From Phycisphaeraceae bacterium (lineage in GTDB: Bacteria; Planctomycetota; Phycisphaerae; Phycisphaerales; UBA1924): a stretch of DNA of 64,000 nt. Positions 42,701 to 51,137 of this stretch are shown here, one piece after another. Within the stretch, counting starts at the first letter, position 1. Every line of letters begins with the position of its first letter. The notes beneath the pieces are model-generated. The model was not told where the DNA came from. It did not search any database and saw only the letters and a program-made list of their open reading frames with translations. Both the position numbers and the translations under genes were made by a program. Location: assembly GCA_019636695.1 (NCBI GenBank), contig JAHBXD010000001.1, positions 975,567 to 1,039,566 on the forward strand, read 5' to 3'.

Positions 42701-43275
42701 TCCTCAGCCTGATGCTGATCCTGATCTATATCTGGATCCGCTTCGGCAACATCTCTTATTCGTTCGGTGCGATCGTGTGCCTCCTGCACGACTGTCTCAC
42801 GGTGCTCGGGCTGTTGGCGCTGGCCGAAATCATCTGCGATTGGGAGCCGACGCAGGGAATCGCACGAGCACTCGGGTTGATGCCTTTCCGCATCGATCTG
42901 AACATGATCGCCGCGATGCTGACGATCATCGGGTATTCGCTCAACGACTCGATCATCGTCTATGACCGCATCCGTGAAAATCGCGGCAAGGTGCCCTATG
43001 CGACTCGTCGAGTCATCAATGAGTCCATCAATCAGACGCTCAGCCGAACGGTGATGACCAGCGGCACAACCCTTCTGGCCGCCTTGTTCCTCTACACCAT
43101 GGGTGGTGAAGGTGTTCGGGCGTTTGCCTTCGCCCTTCTGATCGGTGTGGGCATCGGTACCTATTCCTCGATCGCCGTCGCGGCCCCGCTGGTGTGGTCG
43201 CGCAAGCATGATGCGTACGAAGCTGAACTGATCGCAAGCCTGGGCGCACGGCCCGAGCAACCCCCAGCGCCATGA
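39727..43275 (+). CDS. secDF: Fused protein-export membrane protein SecD/SecF
   Basis: At 1182 residues this joins SecD and SecF. The SecD half has the first helix (RTLIFIVIVLLFFGQAIYPP), LGKDLRGGATLVYELD, a large periplasmic part with VGRRMAVLLDDEVYTAP, and the five-helix block with TFGMAVDSNVLIYERVREEL. The SecF half begins near 700 (WAFVGISAVYISLGLYAIAF, DTQFRGGTQVILEF) and ends with LNDSIIVYDRIREN and TSGTTLLAALFLYTMGGEG. Using the proton gradient, SecDF pulls preproteins out of SecYEG. The periplasmic parts are much longer than in E. coli, including about 200 residues of charged helix after residue 95. Confidence 0.96.
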   Translation: MHRSFRTLIFIVIVLLFFGQAIYPPDQSIRLGKDLRGGATLVYELDIAPGEDAATVQARTIDVLKQRLDPNGLYEISITAQAQNRLEITMPLPDDRVKALRDSFDQAVRAVAAEAVDPMELESMLRASAEERFQRIEEIAGGNADLRARLVACAEAHDRYWSLDRALFLLEDDDTAAPEERAELVAAAFQARRAFAESLQNLRGHAPSEDELRQALARSGEKLTLWDNVANRRVEIPSPREQSMARLRQAYPASVEGIDKAEQAYLAYQRGRKSLDDPSDLIRQIRNAGILSFRITVDARGEGAHPDADELREKLRELGPRRASAPDARWFKINKIESWYDSLQTFRRIFGDPERGIPSDAASYFATMPDGGYVVEEYDGEFWMLAWDLPGYRLTRTDDGAGDWSVASSSPTTDNRGRPAIAFRMDSVGAQLLGRLTGANVGRRMAVLLDDEVYTAPRLNSQISVSGIIEGTFQKAEIDYIVRVLSAGSLQARLSSEPISQSTVGPQLGKENLRKGFRAGMMALVVISIVMLVYYFRFGMVAVSALLCNAIIIVGAMALNKAVLTMPGIAGLILTFGMAVDSNVLIYERVREELNRGAKLKEAVRLGYNKALSSIVDGNVTNLIVCIVLVLPGVSTQEVKGFAITLGIGVLATLFSALVITRTIFSLCLDVGHWRKAKMLPMVVPIIERVLTPKIDWMKLRWAFVGISAVYISLGLYAIAFQGSKMLDTQFRGGTQVILEFRADPETGRRMALTRAEVLDRLNRISDSVMRDDDPTNDAARDLRSAEVLALEPRNDGRGNFVAERFSIKTTITDSDLVQTSLKEAFEDLLDTKPPISFSSDRQVFPITQTELGTNVVGRPLPDAVTRMDVGAYLDGMVFLIEDLSPAPPLEELRTRLEQLRQAEHPETLGRGRQIIPLEMRQNRVVSAAILIRDVKAGYSDPAQRQEWQRVADEEWRITSTALERTSSLSGVEKFSSSIAETFRNRAMVAIFLSLMLILIYIWIRFGNISYSFGAIVCLLHDCLTVLGLLALAEIICDWEPTQGIARALGLMPFRIDLNMIAAMLTIIGYSLNDSIIVYDRIRENRGKVPYATRRVINESINQTLSRTVMTSGTTLLAALFLYTMGGEGVRAFAFALLIGVGIGTYSSIAVAAPLVWSRKHDAYEAELIASLGARPEQPPAP

Positions 43276-43297
43276 TCGCCGCCGGAGCGACGATGCC

Positions 43298-43717
43298 ATG
43301 TTCCGACCTGAATTCGTAGCCAAGTCCGTTGGCATCGCGGCGGCGGTGTGGATCGTTATCTACTGGTGGTGGCTTCCGGGCGGTGATCGAGACCTCGCCC
43401 CGCTCACATCGGGCTCGGCCGAACATGCGCTGCCTCGGCCGCCGAGGGCGGAACTCGCGCCGCCTCCCCCCGCACTGACGGAACCGACGCCACCGACCCG
43501 TGCGGCGACGGCGGAGCGCACCGTCGACGCCACGGGGTCTACCGCGATCACACGGCCAACTCGGGAGTATGTTGTGCGATCGGGCGACACGATCGAGCGG
43601 ATCGCCCGTCGGGAGCTTGGCTCGGTGACACGCCAGCGCGAAATACTTGAACTCAATCCGGGGATCGATCCGCTGAGGCTCCAGATACGCGCGGTCCTGC
43701 TGCTTCCGCTCGAATAG
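43298..43717 (+). CDS. LysM domain membrane-anchored protein
   Basis: A 139-residue protein with an N-terminal membrane anchor (VGIAAAVWIVIYWWWLP), a Pro/Ala/Thr-rich spacer and a C-terminal LysM domain (REYVVRSGDTIERIARRELG ... LQIRAVLLLPLE). LysM binds N-acetylglucosamine polymers such as peptidoglycan. It starts 22 bp after secDF, so it is probably cotranscribed. No catalytic domain is attached. Confidence 0.85.
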   Translation: MFRPEFVAKSVGIAAAVWIVIYWWWLPGGDRDLAPLTSGSAEHALPRPPRAELAPPPPALTEPTPPTRAATAERTVDATGSTAITRPTREYVVRSGDTIERIARRELGSVTRQREILELNPGIDPLRLQIRAVLLLPLE

Positions 43718-43769
43718 CGCCCGTGCATCTCTTGACCGCGGCGCATCGCGTGCACCGGCCGGCGCGATG

Positions 43770-45113
43770 TCAGCGGGGCTGGGGGGTTCGACGCTGGCCG
43801 GCCCTGACGGGCGTGTTCCCCACCGAGAATTGCAGAGCCTGCACCGCGATCTCCGGCGTGACCGGATCGACAAGCCATCCCCAGAATCCCGGTGAGCCTG
43901 ACGAACTGTAACTCTGCACGGTGGTCGGCGGGAAAAAATGGAAACTCATCGGTGCGAGCGTATCGAGACGATCATGCGTGCCGAAAAAGCGGATCGGCTG
44001 GGTCCAGTAGTTTCGACGCATGCGCGAACTTGACTTGCGGATCTCAACCGGATCAACCGGAACCCACGTCACGCTCTTATCGCGTTCGTCATACAGGCAC
44101 CATTCGACCCACGCGTGCAGTTCGCCCCGATTGCGGCTGCCGCGTCGCAGAAAATCAAGATCGTCGCTTCTCCCAGCACGCACCCCGATCACGGTTCGAG
44201 CAGGAATGCCCGCCTCTCGATACACGGCGGCAAGCAGGCATGCCATCTCAAAAGGTGATGCTCGTCCCGTCGCGGCGACTCGACCGATATCGGAGAGCAT
44301 CACGCTCTCGATCTGGCCTCGGTGGTTCAGGCCGATGCCATCTCCGGAGAGCTGAACGTGCTCGACGACTTTCCCGGCGAGAAACTTGGCGAGCACGGCC
44401 GGCTTGAGCTGACGCCATTTGGCGGGGTCGGTGCTGCCGGTCCATTCGGCGAGCAGGGCACGCACGGGGCCGAGGTCATATGGCCCTTCCCTTGGGCTGT
44501 GATCAACATAACTCATCGGCTGAAATGCGCTCTGGGCGACGGGCGGCCAGGCGCCTTGCGGCCAATCCACCTGCTCGGCCGCTTCGTCGTGATAGCGCGT
44601 GCGGTAGACGATCATCGGAATCTGCACGAGCAATTCAAGTTCGCGCCCGCGCAGCATCGGGCTGTTCTGCGAGCCGAGCCGCCAATGGCCATAGCGTGCC
44701 CCGACCGGAAACTGATCGATGAAACGCATGCTCACCGGCTGCTCGCGATCGGCGAACGAAAGTGTGGAAGTGACGCCTTCATCTGGCCCGGCTTGCGGGT
44801 CGGCATGTCCTTCCGCTTCAGATGAGCCGGTCTCACGGAGCACCGGAAAGACGATCGATGCCTGCTGCACGTCCCAGTAGTCGACCCTGGGCATGCGGTC
44901 AGTCGGCATGGTGCGTTCCTGATAACTCTGAATATGCACGCGCGCGGAAAGCGTGACGAACTTGGGGTTGTGCCACTCGACATACTTGGGGTTGCGCTTG
45001 CCTTCAAAACTCTGCGCAGGTTGCTGGCCTCGGGGTTGCCCCAGGCTTGGCATGGTCAGGCTCGCTACCAGGCCCGCCGCGAGCACAAGCAGTTTGCGTC
45101 GAAGGATCATCAC
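43770..45113 (-). CDS. Secreted transglutaminase-like (cysteine protease fold) protein
   Basis: A 447-residue protein with a signal peptide (LLVLAAGLVASLTMPSLGQ). The C-terminal half holds the transglutaminase-like triad: C292 in FEMACLLAAVYREAGIPAR, H333 in ELHAWVEWCL and D354 in VPVDP. The N-terminal 230 residues are beta-rich and form the usual companion domain. Bacterial members are mostly proteases or amidases. It is convergent with the LysM gene. Substrate unknown. Confidence 0.88.
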   Translation of the reverse strand: MMILRRKLLVLAAGLVASLTMPSLGQPRGQQPAQSFEGKRNPKYVEWHNPKFVTLSARVHIQSYQERTMPTDRMPRVDYWDVQQASIVFPVLRETGSSEAEGHADPQAGPDEGVTSTLSFADREQPVSMRFIDQFPVGARYGHWRLGSQNSPMLRGRELELLVQIPMIVYRTRYHDEAAEQVDWPQGAWPPVAQSAFQPMSYVDHSPREGPYDLGPVRALLAEWTGSTDPAKWRQLKPAVLAKFLAGKVVEHVQLSGDGIGLNHRGQIESVMLSDIGRVAATGRASPFEMACLLAAVYREAGIPARTVIGVRAGRSDDLDFLRRGSRNRGELHAWVEWCLYDERDKSVTWVPVDPVEIRKSSSRMRRNYWTQPIRFFGTHDRLDTLAPMSFHFFPPTTVQSYSSSGSPGFWGWLVDPVTPEIAVQALQFSVGNTPVRAGQRRTPQPR

Positions 45114-45367
45114 AGCATCTCCCGGAAGGCATATCCAGTGTGAACGCCTGCAAGGTAAGACTCGCCTCGAGGCGATCCTGTTCCCGGCGTCTTAGAGAAG
45201 GGTAGACCGCTTTGCCGGCCGATCCCCTGACGCGGGCCGATCCGGCATCCATGGCGGAGTCACTAGAATCGTCTCGGGCATTCGTGGCGCCCGAGGGCCG
45301 GCTGGGCGGGGTTGCCGGCCTGATTTGAACTGAGCCGATCCGATCTGATAACAGAAGGGTGAATGGC

Positions 45368-46900
45368 ATGTCCAATCGCATCGAGAAAGACAGCATGGGC
45401 CAGATGGAAGTGCCCGCTGACGTGCTGTATGGGGCTTCCACGCAGCGGGCGGTCTTGAACTTCCCGGTCTCCGGCCGACCCGTGCCCGAAGGGGTCATCA
45501 AGGCCTATGCCCGGCTGAAGGCCGCCGCGGCGCATGTCAACGCCGAACTCGGGCAGCTTGATCGCGCCCGGGCGGAAGCGATCGCGGCGGCATGCGGGCA
45601 GGTGCTCGAAGGCCTGAGCACCCGCGGCGGGCTTGCGCGACATTTCCCGGTCGATATCTTCCAGACGGGTTCAGGCACAAGCACAAATATGAATGTCAAT
45701 GAAGTGGTGGCGAACCTCGTGTGCCTGGCACGGGGTAAGCCGATCGGTTCGAGTAAAGACGCGGCCTATCTGAAGGAAGGCGGGGTGCACCCCAACGACC
45801 ATGTCAACATGGGCCAGTCGAGTAACGACACCTTCCCGACGGCGATGCACGTCGCGGCGGCGCTGGCGATTCGGGATGACCTTCTCCCCGCGGTGCGAAA
45901 GATCGCGTCGGATCTTGAAGGCAAGGCCCAGGCGTGGGATCACATCGTCAAAATCGGGCGCACGCACCTGCAAGATGCCACGCCGATCCGCCTCGGCCAG
46001 GAGTTCAGCGGATACGCCTCGCAGATGCGGCACGCCGAGAACCGGCTGCATCGCGCGCTCGAAACACTCGGCGAACTCGCCATCGGCGGCACGGCGGTCG
46101 GCACGGGCATCAACACGCACAAAGATTTCGGGCGAAAAGTCGCCGACCTCCTGGCGAAGGAGACCGGCCTCCCCTTCCGCGAGGCTGAAAACCACTTTGA
46201 AGCCCAGCACGCCAAAGACGCCTTCGTCGAGGTTTCCGGCCTTCTGAAAACGATCGCCGTCAGCCTTTCCAAAATCGCCAACGACATCCGCTGGATGGGC
46301 TCCGGCCCGCGGTGCGGCATCGGTGAACTTCGACTGCCCGCCGTGCAGCCGGGTTCAAGCATCATGCCCGGCAAGGTCAACCCCGTCATCTGCGAATCGG
46401 TGCTCATGGTCTGCTGCCAGGTGGTGGGCAACGACGCAACGATCGCCGCGGCGAACTTCGGTGGGGTCGGGTCGATTCTCGACCTCTGCGTAGCGCTGCC
46501 GGTCATGGCGGCGGCGATGCTCGAATCCATCCACCTGCTAGCCCGCGCGTGCCACGTCTTCACCGACAACCTGCTTTCCGGGCCGATCCCGGCTTCTTCC
46601 CCATCTCCGAGTGGGGCAGGCGTCCCGCCCGTCTCTACCCCGCCGTCCCACGGCCTCCAGCCCGATGAAGCCCGCTGTCAGGGCCTCATCGAGGGTTCGT
46701 TGGCCATGTGCACCAGCCTTGTGCCGGTGATCGGCTACGACAAGTCCGCCGCCTTGGCCTACCAGGCGTTCAAAGAAGGCAAGACGATCCGCCAACTTGC
46801 CCTCGAACAGAACTTGCTTCCCGCCTCAGAATTGCAGAAACTGCTGGACCCCATGTCCATGACCGAAGCGGGAGATACGGCCGGGCCGGGGGGAGGGTGA
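45368..46900 (+). CDS. fumC: Class II fumarate hydratase with in-frame insertion
   Basis: The 510-residue enzyme interconverts fumarate and malate. Family text is complete: DSMGQMEVPADVLYGASTQR, FQTGSGTSTNMNVNEV, GQSSNDTFPTAMHVAA, GRTHLQDATPIRLGQE and the signature GSSIMPGKVNP. About 24 residues rich in Pro and Ser (PIPASSPSPSGAGVPPVSTP...) are inserted at residues 406-429, between CHVFTDNLLSG and LQPDEARCQ, where other FumC proteins are continuous. The insertion lies after the catalytic core in the C-terminal helical domain, so activity could survive. AGAAGGG precedes the ATG. Confidence 0.95.
   Translation: MSNRIEKDSMGQMEVPADVLYGASTQRAVLNFPVSGRPVPEGVIKAYARLKAAAAHVNAELGQLDRARAEAIAAACGQVLEGLSTRGGLARHFPVDIFQTGSGTSTNMNVNEVVANLVCLARGKPIGSSKDAAYLKEGGVHPNDHVNMGQSSNDTFPTAMHVAAALAIRDDLLPAVRKIASDLEGKAQAWDHIVKIGRTHLQDATPIRLGQEFSGYASQMRHAENRLHRALETLGELAIGGTAVGTGINTHKDFGRKVADLLAKETGLPFREAENHFEAQHAKDAFVEVSGLLKTIAVSLSKIANDIRWMGSGPRCGIGELRLPAVQPGSSIMPGKVNPVICESVLMVCCQVVGNDATIAAANFGGVGSILDLCVALPVMAAAMLESIHLLARACHVFTDNLLSGPIPASSPSPSGAGVPPVSTPPSHGLQPDEARCQGLIEGSLAMCTSLVPVIGYDKSAALAYQAFKEGKTIRQLALEQNLLPASELQKLLDPMSMTEAGDTAGPGGG
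46583..46654 (+). repeat. 72-bp repeat-like insertion inside fumC
   Basis: Exactly 24 codons interrupt the conserved C-terminal domain of fumC without shifting the frame. The segment contains GGGGCAGGCGTCCCGCCCGTC, a word of the type that recurs in intergenic repeats of planctomycetes. I see no second full copy in this window, so classification as a dispersed repeat rests on recognition only. Confidence 0.45.
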
Positions 46901-46933
46901 GGACGCATACAAAGTATGCAAAGGATGATTTAG

Positions 46934-47617
46934 ATGGAGAATGAGCAACCTGGATCGATGTTCTGGGTCGTCACCTGCAACCCCTATCCCGATGGCGTGA
47001 AAGAACTGACCGCATGCGTCGAAGAGCATCTTGGGCAGGCTCCGAGACATGAACAGACCACGATTGGATATGGGGGTCCAAATGATATCTTGCAGTTCGT
47101 CACAGGCGCAGTCGGCTGGGAGCAGGTGCTCAAGGCGGTGTTGACTGCATTTGGAATTTCTTACGGAACGATGTTTGGAGCTGAACTTGCACGACACCAC
47201 GCGAGATTGCTTTCTCGGCCCGATTTCTGGAACCGTCTTGCTCAAACTCCGGTGCCTCTGATCAAGTCGATTGCAAACGTCGTCAGAAAGTTGCTTGCCC
47301 GGGATCCCGACACCTCGTTCTGGATTGGTCTTCCGGTTGGTGATCGATCCAGGAACGCTTGTCTTCACATTAACGATGCAGATGAGGCAGCGATCGGCCG
47401 AGCAGTAGTGTGCCTAGCGACTAGGGCCTTTACGATCGATTCGATTCTGCTAGGCCAGCCATTTAGAGGTCAGAATGCAGCGATTCACTTACCGTTAGAT
47501 GCTGGAAATGGCATTGATTATCAGATGCGATTGCTCGAAGATGGCAGAATCGAGTTGATGTGCGAAGTGGTATACTCGTCTGATCGCCGCTCCGGGAGTT
47601 GCTGCTTGGTGATATAA
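46934..47617 (+). CDS. Hypothetical protein, low-GC orphan
   Basis: A 227-residue protein (MENEQPGSMFWVVTCNPYPD...) with a helical middle part (VLKAVLTAFGISYGTMFGAE) and a C-terminal IDYQMRLLEDGRIELMCEVV strand pair. No signal peptide or catalytic motif is evident and I do not recognise a family. The gene is clearly lower in GC than its neighbours, with many A/T third positions, suggesting recent acquisition. It is followed directly by the 79-bp repeat. Confidence 0.6.
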   Translation: MENEQPGSMFWVVTCNPYPDGVKELTACVEEHLGQAPRHEQTTIGYGGPNDILQFVTGAVGWEQVLKAVLTAFGISYGTMFGAELARHHARLLSRPDFWNRLAQTPVPLIKSIANVVRKLLARDPDTSFWIGLPVGDRSRNACLHINDADEAAIGRAVVCLATRAFTIDSILLGQPFRGQNAAIHLPLDAGNGIDYQMRLLEDGRIELMCEVVYSSDRRSGSCCLVI

Positions 47618-47671
47618 AACTGCAACTACTTCATGAATGGCGACAGACACATGGGCATGTGGCCCAAACCC

Positions 47672-47750
47672 GTGCCACTTCTATGAAGACCCTTGGGAAG
47701 TCAAGCGAAGAGGCGATACCATTCATCTATTCAAGCGTGGGTGTATGAAG
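47672..47750 (+). repeat. 79-bp direct repeat, copy 1
   Basis: Matches 63900-63978 at 72 of 79 positions in the same orientation. Upstream of both lies an imperfect ACATGG/GGCC-rich palindromic lead. In one frame both copies read CHFYEDPW(E/D)VKR, then C-rich text, so this may be a decayed coding fragment or a mobile-element end. A 70-residue frame (47637-47849) spans it, but I do not call it a gene. Confidence 0.8.
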
Positions 47751-47969
47751 CCCTGCCCATGTGGGATGCGTCCGAGGCGTGGGGAACTTGCTGGTAGGTG
47801 CCTGGCGCCTCCGGCCGACTACCTGCTTGTCCACGCGAGAAGGTCATAGGGCAACGAGTCTCCGGCAGCCCCAAGCCGCACCAACCGCATGACGCAAACC
47901 GAAGGCCCTCAAGCCATGCTGAAAGCAAGGCGCAATGGCTGCTGCAATGCTCGTGTCGCCTCGCTGCGA

Positions 47970-49079
47970 TCACCCCGCGACAAACTGGTCGAGGTAATAG
48001 AAAAAGTCTGCCGCGTCGATCTGGCAATCTGGGCGACCGTACGCACCCGAGGTCGGGTCCGAACTTCCCGAAAGATCGGCCCTCGGGTCATTGGCGACGA
48101 ACAGGTCGAGGTAATAGAAGAAGTCCGCGGCGTCCACGATGCCGTCCGGGACGCCGTAATCAGGGCTGAAAGGGTCAGACGATCCCGTCATGTCCGCCGC
48201 CGATCCCACGCGAACCGTCAGTTCAAGCTTCGCGGTATATCCGAGAATCTGGGCAATCGGGTTCTCGCGCGTGTACCAACGCGGGAATGCGCCGGAGCCG
48301 CCCCCCGGGCCGCCGTCGGCAGGCGAAAGTGAGGCCACCGTGAAACGCAGCACGCCCGCATCAAGCCCGCGCCGCAGGTAGAGGTCGCTCCCGCCGCGGC
48401 AGAGGTCGATGGCAAACGTGAACTCAGTATCGGCGGGCACAAGCGACCCGGGCGTCAGCGTGGCCGTGCCGATGGCGAAAGGGTCGGCGTCGAACCGCTC
48501 GCGGACGCGCAGGCTGACATTGCGATCGACGCCGACTTCATCGACATAACTCGCGAAGGCGAAGCGCGAATCCTGGGCCGGGGGAATGACCGGCTGGCCG
48601 CCGAACGGTGCGGTTTCGTACCACGTGCTGATCGAGAACGGGCCGCGATAGCCCACACCCCAGAGTTCAATCGGCCGCCCGGGGTCGTCGTCGGGGGTGA
48701 ACAGGGCATCGGTCTCGGGCAGAAACGTGCGGTAGGAATCAAAAGTATCGTCGTACACAAACTCGTTGTCATTGGCGACAGTGACTCGCACAATCGCTCG
48801 CTCCACGTGATATCGATGCACGCCAAGCCCCGAGGCGATCACGCCCGCGGTCTCCCACGCGACGATGAACTGCGCGTCGTAATCATCGAAGCCTGCGATC
48901 AGGGTCGCCCCGAACGTCGAAGCAAGTTCTTCCACGCCGGGCGAGGTGCCGAACGGGTAGTTCCAGCGGTCGGCATCCGGAGCCGATGCCGAGAACTGAA
49001 ACACCTGAGCGTGCGACACACACGCACAGGCAGCCAATGCTGCCGCGGCGAGAGTGGTCGTCGAGCGAATTGTGGGCAT
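47970..49079 (-). CDS. Secreted GC-type dockerin domain-anchored protein
   Basis: The start MPTIRSTTTLAAAALAACACVSHA gives a signal peptide and a 369-residue protein. The middle part is a beta-rich domain without a known motif. The C-terminus has two tandem dockerin-like repeats: GSSDPFSPDYGVPDGIVDAA then DFFYYLDLFV, and GSSDPTSGAYGRPDCQIDAA then DFFYYLDQFV. Each has the calcium-loop Asp pattern. This type is common in Phycisphaerales surface proteins. The binding partner (a cohesin or an anchor) is not encoded here. Confidence 0.88.
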   Translation of the reverse strand: MPTIRSTTTLAAAALAACACVSHAQVFQFSASAPDADRWNYPFGTSPGVEELASTFGATLIAGFDDYDAQFIVAWETAGVIASGLGVHRYHVERAIVRVTVANDNEFVYDDTFDSYRTFLPETDALFTPDDDPGRPIELWGVGYRGPFSISTWYETAPFGGQPVIPPAQDSRFAFASYVDEVGVDRNVSLRVRERFDADPFAIGTATLTPGSLVPADTEFTFAIDLCRGGSDLYLRRGLDAGVLRFTVASLSPADGGPGGGSGAFPRWYTRENPIAQILGYTAKLELTVRVGSAADMTGSSDPFSPDYGVPDGIVDAADFFYYLDLFVANDPRADLSGSSDPTSGAYGRPDCQIDAADFFYYLDQFVAG

Positions 49080-49216
49080 GGCATCTCTTCCTTCGTTGCT
49101 GTGAGACAAGAATGATTCCGGTGGCGGAAGATAGACTCGCGCGGCGACTCGGTCTACAGTTGAGACTCATTCGCAATAAATATTTTCCAGTTTCAGGAAA
49201 CTTATTGCAGTTTGTT

Positions 49217-49225
49217 TGGTATATA
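49217..49225 (+). promoter_or_regulatory. Candidate extended -10 promoter element
   Basis: TGGTATATA fits the extended -10 form TGnTATAAT with one change, in an AT-rich 190-bp gap, 48 bp before the pseudopilin start. No convincing -35 box is visible at the right distance. Confidence 0.3.
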
Positions 49226-49272
49226 GTAAGATGATCTGAGCAGACTGATTTCAAGAAGGTCCGAGAAACACG

Positions 49273-50133
49273 ATGCCGCGAGCCTTCACCCTCATCGAAC
49301 TGCTTGTCTCGATTGCGATCATCTCGATTCTTGTCGCGATCCTGCTTCCTGCGCTCGGATCGGCCCGGAACGCAGCGCGGATGGCCCGCGAGTTGAACGC
49401 AGCCCGGCAGGCCATGGTCGCATTCATCGCCTACGCCGACGACAATCGCGGCGGGGTTCTGATCGGCTACGCCTCGGACGAGATGCTCGCCCGAGGCATG
49501 AAGGTTTTCGACGATGCGGGAAACCCCTTGAGCGGGCCGATCGCCCGGCGATATCCCTGGCGCCTCGCCCCCTATATGGGGTATCACCTGAACGCACTTT
49601 ATCTCAACAGCGATGCGATCGCCGACATGCGTCGCGAGGGCGATTTAGGCCAGTTTGCCGATCTTGCCTATCTGTACAGCCTGTTCCCGATTCTGGGGAT
49701 GAACACCCGATTCATCGGTGGAGACGACGACACAGGCGCGTTTCGGACAACTTCTCGTCGCATCTTCGGGCGATACTGGGTCGAGCGGATCGACGAACCT
49801 CGCGATCCGAGCAATCTTGTGGTCTTTGCTTCCGCGCGAGCTTCGGATGACCTGGCCCAGTCGGTCGTATATCACGAGAATGTCTTAGGGTTTCACCGGG
49901 TACTCGCGCCGAGATTCACCGATGCTGCTCGGACAGTGTGGCAGGATCAGTACGACCCTAAATCGGTCAATCCGATCCTCAATTCCGGTTCGGTACACCT
50001 TCGATACGACCGCAAGGCCGTGATCGGGGCCTTCGATGGGCACGCTGAAACGCTCGGATGGAACGATCTGCGGGATATGAGGCGGTGGAGTAACACCGCG
50101 ACGCGCCCGGACTGGCACCTCAGCCCGAGGTGA
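49273..50133 (+). CDS. Type II secretion pseudopilin-like protein
   Basis: A 286-residue protein with a classical prepilin start: FTLIELLVSIAIISILVAIL, where cleavage would leave Phe at position 1 and Glu at +5. The helix is followed by PALGSARNAARMARELNAAR and a long ectodomain ending with IGAFDGHAETLGWND, a variant of the DG-H motif of planctomycete pseudopilins. These occur in large families in planctomycetes, usually alone, as here. Function of individual members is unknown. Confidence 0.88.
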   Translation: MPRAFTLIELLVSIAIISILVAILLPALGSARNAARMARELNAARQAMVAFIAYADDNRGGVLIGYASDEMLARGMKVFDDAGNPLSGPIARRYPWRLAPYMGYHLNALYLNSDAIADMRREGDLGQFADLAYLYSLFPILGMNTRFIGGDDDTGAFRTTSRRIFGRYWVERIDEPRDPSNLVVFASARASDDLAQSVVYHENVLGFHRVLAPRFTDAARTVWQDQYDPKSVNPILNSGSVHLRYDRKAVIGAFDGHAETLGWNDLRDMRRWSNTATRPDWHLSPR

Positions 50134-50171
50134 GCGGGTCCGGCAGGTGAATTCCCTTGGTTGAGGTCGCA

Positions 50172-51137
50172 TCAGAACCGCAGGTTGACATCGAACCCGA
50201 GGTAGGCTGAGCCGTCCAGGTCCTGATCGAATAGGCGAGAACCGCTGGAATCCGTAACTTCGATGTTGCCCCCGAAGGCGAAGCCGCCCCGGAGGCCGAG
50301 TTTGATGTTTGGCCCAGCGTTGAAAAGGACACCCACGCCGACGGGGAGTCGGCGCTCGCGGAAAACACCATCCGGGGTTGGCCCGTCGCTGTCGAGACGG
50401 AAGTCGCGGAAGGCGTAGCCACCTTCGCAATAGACGACCCAGTTGTCGTCTATGGCGTAGGAGAGCTGGAGCCAAGTAGCGCGACGCAGCCCGCCGGCAC
50501 CGTTGCTCAAGGTGAGTCGGTCGGTGATACGCCAGTTGACGATGATGAGTGGAAGGACGAGTACCGAGTCTTCGAGTTGATCGGCGATTGCCAGGCCGCC
50601 CCCGAGGACGAGTCGGTCGTTGAACACGTAGGTTGCGCCTGCGAGGCCGATAGGGGCGAAGGACTTGCCCCAGGAGGCACCGGGTTCAAGGGCGAAGCGC
50701 CCGCCGCCACCGAGGAAAATGCTCCAACGGTCGTCGAGTTTCCAGGTGAGTCGTGCGGTGAAAGCGGTTTCGGAAGTGGAGAGGTCGGCGTCGCTGCCAG
50801 TGGATTCATCGAGCAGCGGCGATAGGGTGGGGTTATCCCGTATGTCGTAGAACGAGATTTCATGAGTTACGGAGACAGATGCATCGAGGCGGTCGGTAAG
50901 ACCAAACTCGACGTTCAGGCCGGCGCCCAATCGAGCAACGGAGAGGTCGCCGGCGACATCGGAGAAGTCGGCCGCGGAGAACCACTCGGTGGCCCCAAAG
51001 ATGGAGAACCGAACGCCGGAAATATCGACGACCGGAGAGGAGTCGGGCGTCGGTGGGGTGTCGACTGGGGAAGCAGCACCGGCATGCGCGACCGTGGCAA
51101 GGAGCGCAAGCGCGGCAGAGCGGCGGCATTTGGGCAT
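50172..51137 (-). CDS. Outer-membrane beta-barrel protein, DUF6268-like
   Basis: A 321-residue protein with a signal peptide (SAALALLATVAHAGA). The rest alternates strands in beta-barrel fashion (GLTDRLDASVSVTHEISFYD, FTARLTWKLDDRWSIFLGGG, DDNWVVYCEGGYAFRDF) and ends in FDVNLRF, with a terminal Phe typical of outer-membrane barrels. The barrel text resembles DUF6268 proteins. The frame continues upstream to 51569 but only as antisense of the next operon. Role unknown, perhaps a porin or a structural barrel. Confidence 0.8.
   Translation of the reverse strand: MPKCRRSAALALLATVAHAGAASPVDTPPTPDSSPVVDISGVRFSIFGATEWFSAADFSDVAGDLSVARLGAGLNVEFGLTDRLDASVSVTHEISFYDIRDNPTLSPLLDESTGSDADLSTSETAFTARLTWKLDDRWSIFLGGGGRFALEPGASWGKSFAPIGLAGATYVFNDRLVLGGGLAIADQLEDSVLVLPLIIVNWRITDRLTLSNGAGGLRRATWLQLSYAIDDNWVVYCEGGYAFRDFRLDSDGPTPDGVFRERRLPVGVGVLFNAGPNIKLGLRGGFAFGGNIEVTDSSGSRLFDQDLDGSAYLGFDVNLRF

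Noticed and set aside
40951..43335. 794-codon minus-strand frame opposite secDF
   Set aside because: His/Arg-rich text without domains; secDF on the plus strand is unmistakable.
47637..47849. 70-codon Cys-rich frame containing repeat copy 1
   Set aside because: The equivalent frame at copy 2 is not preserved outside the 79-bp repeat, so I treat it as repeat sequence, not a gene.
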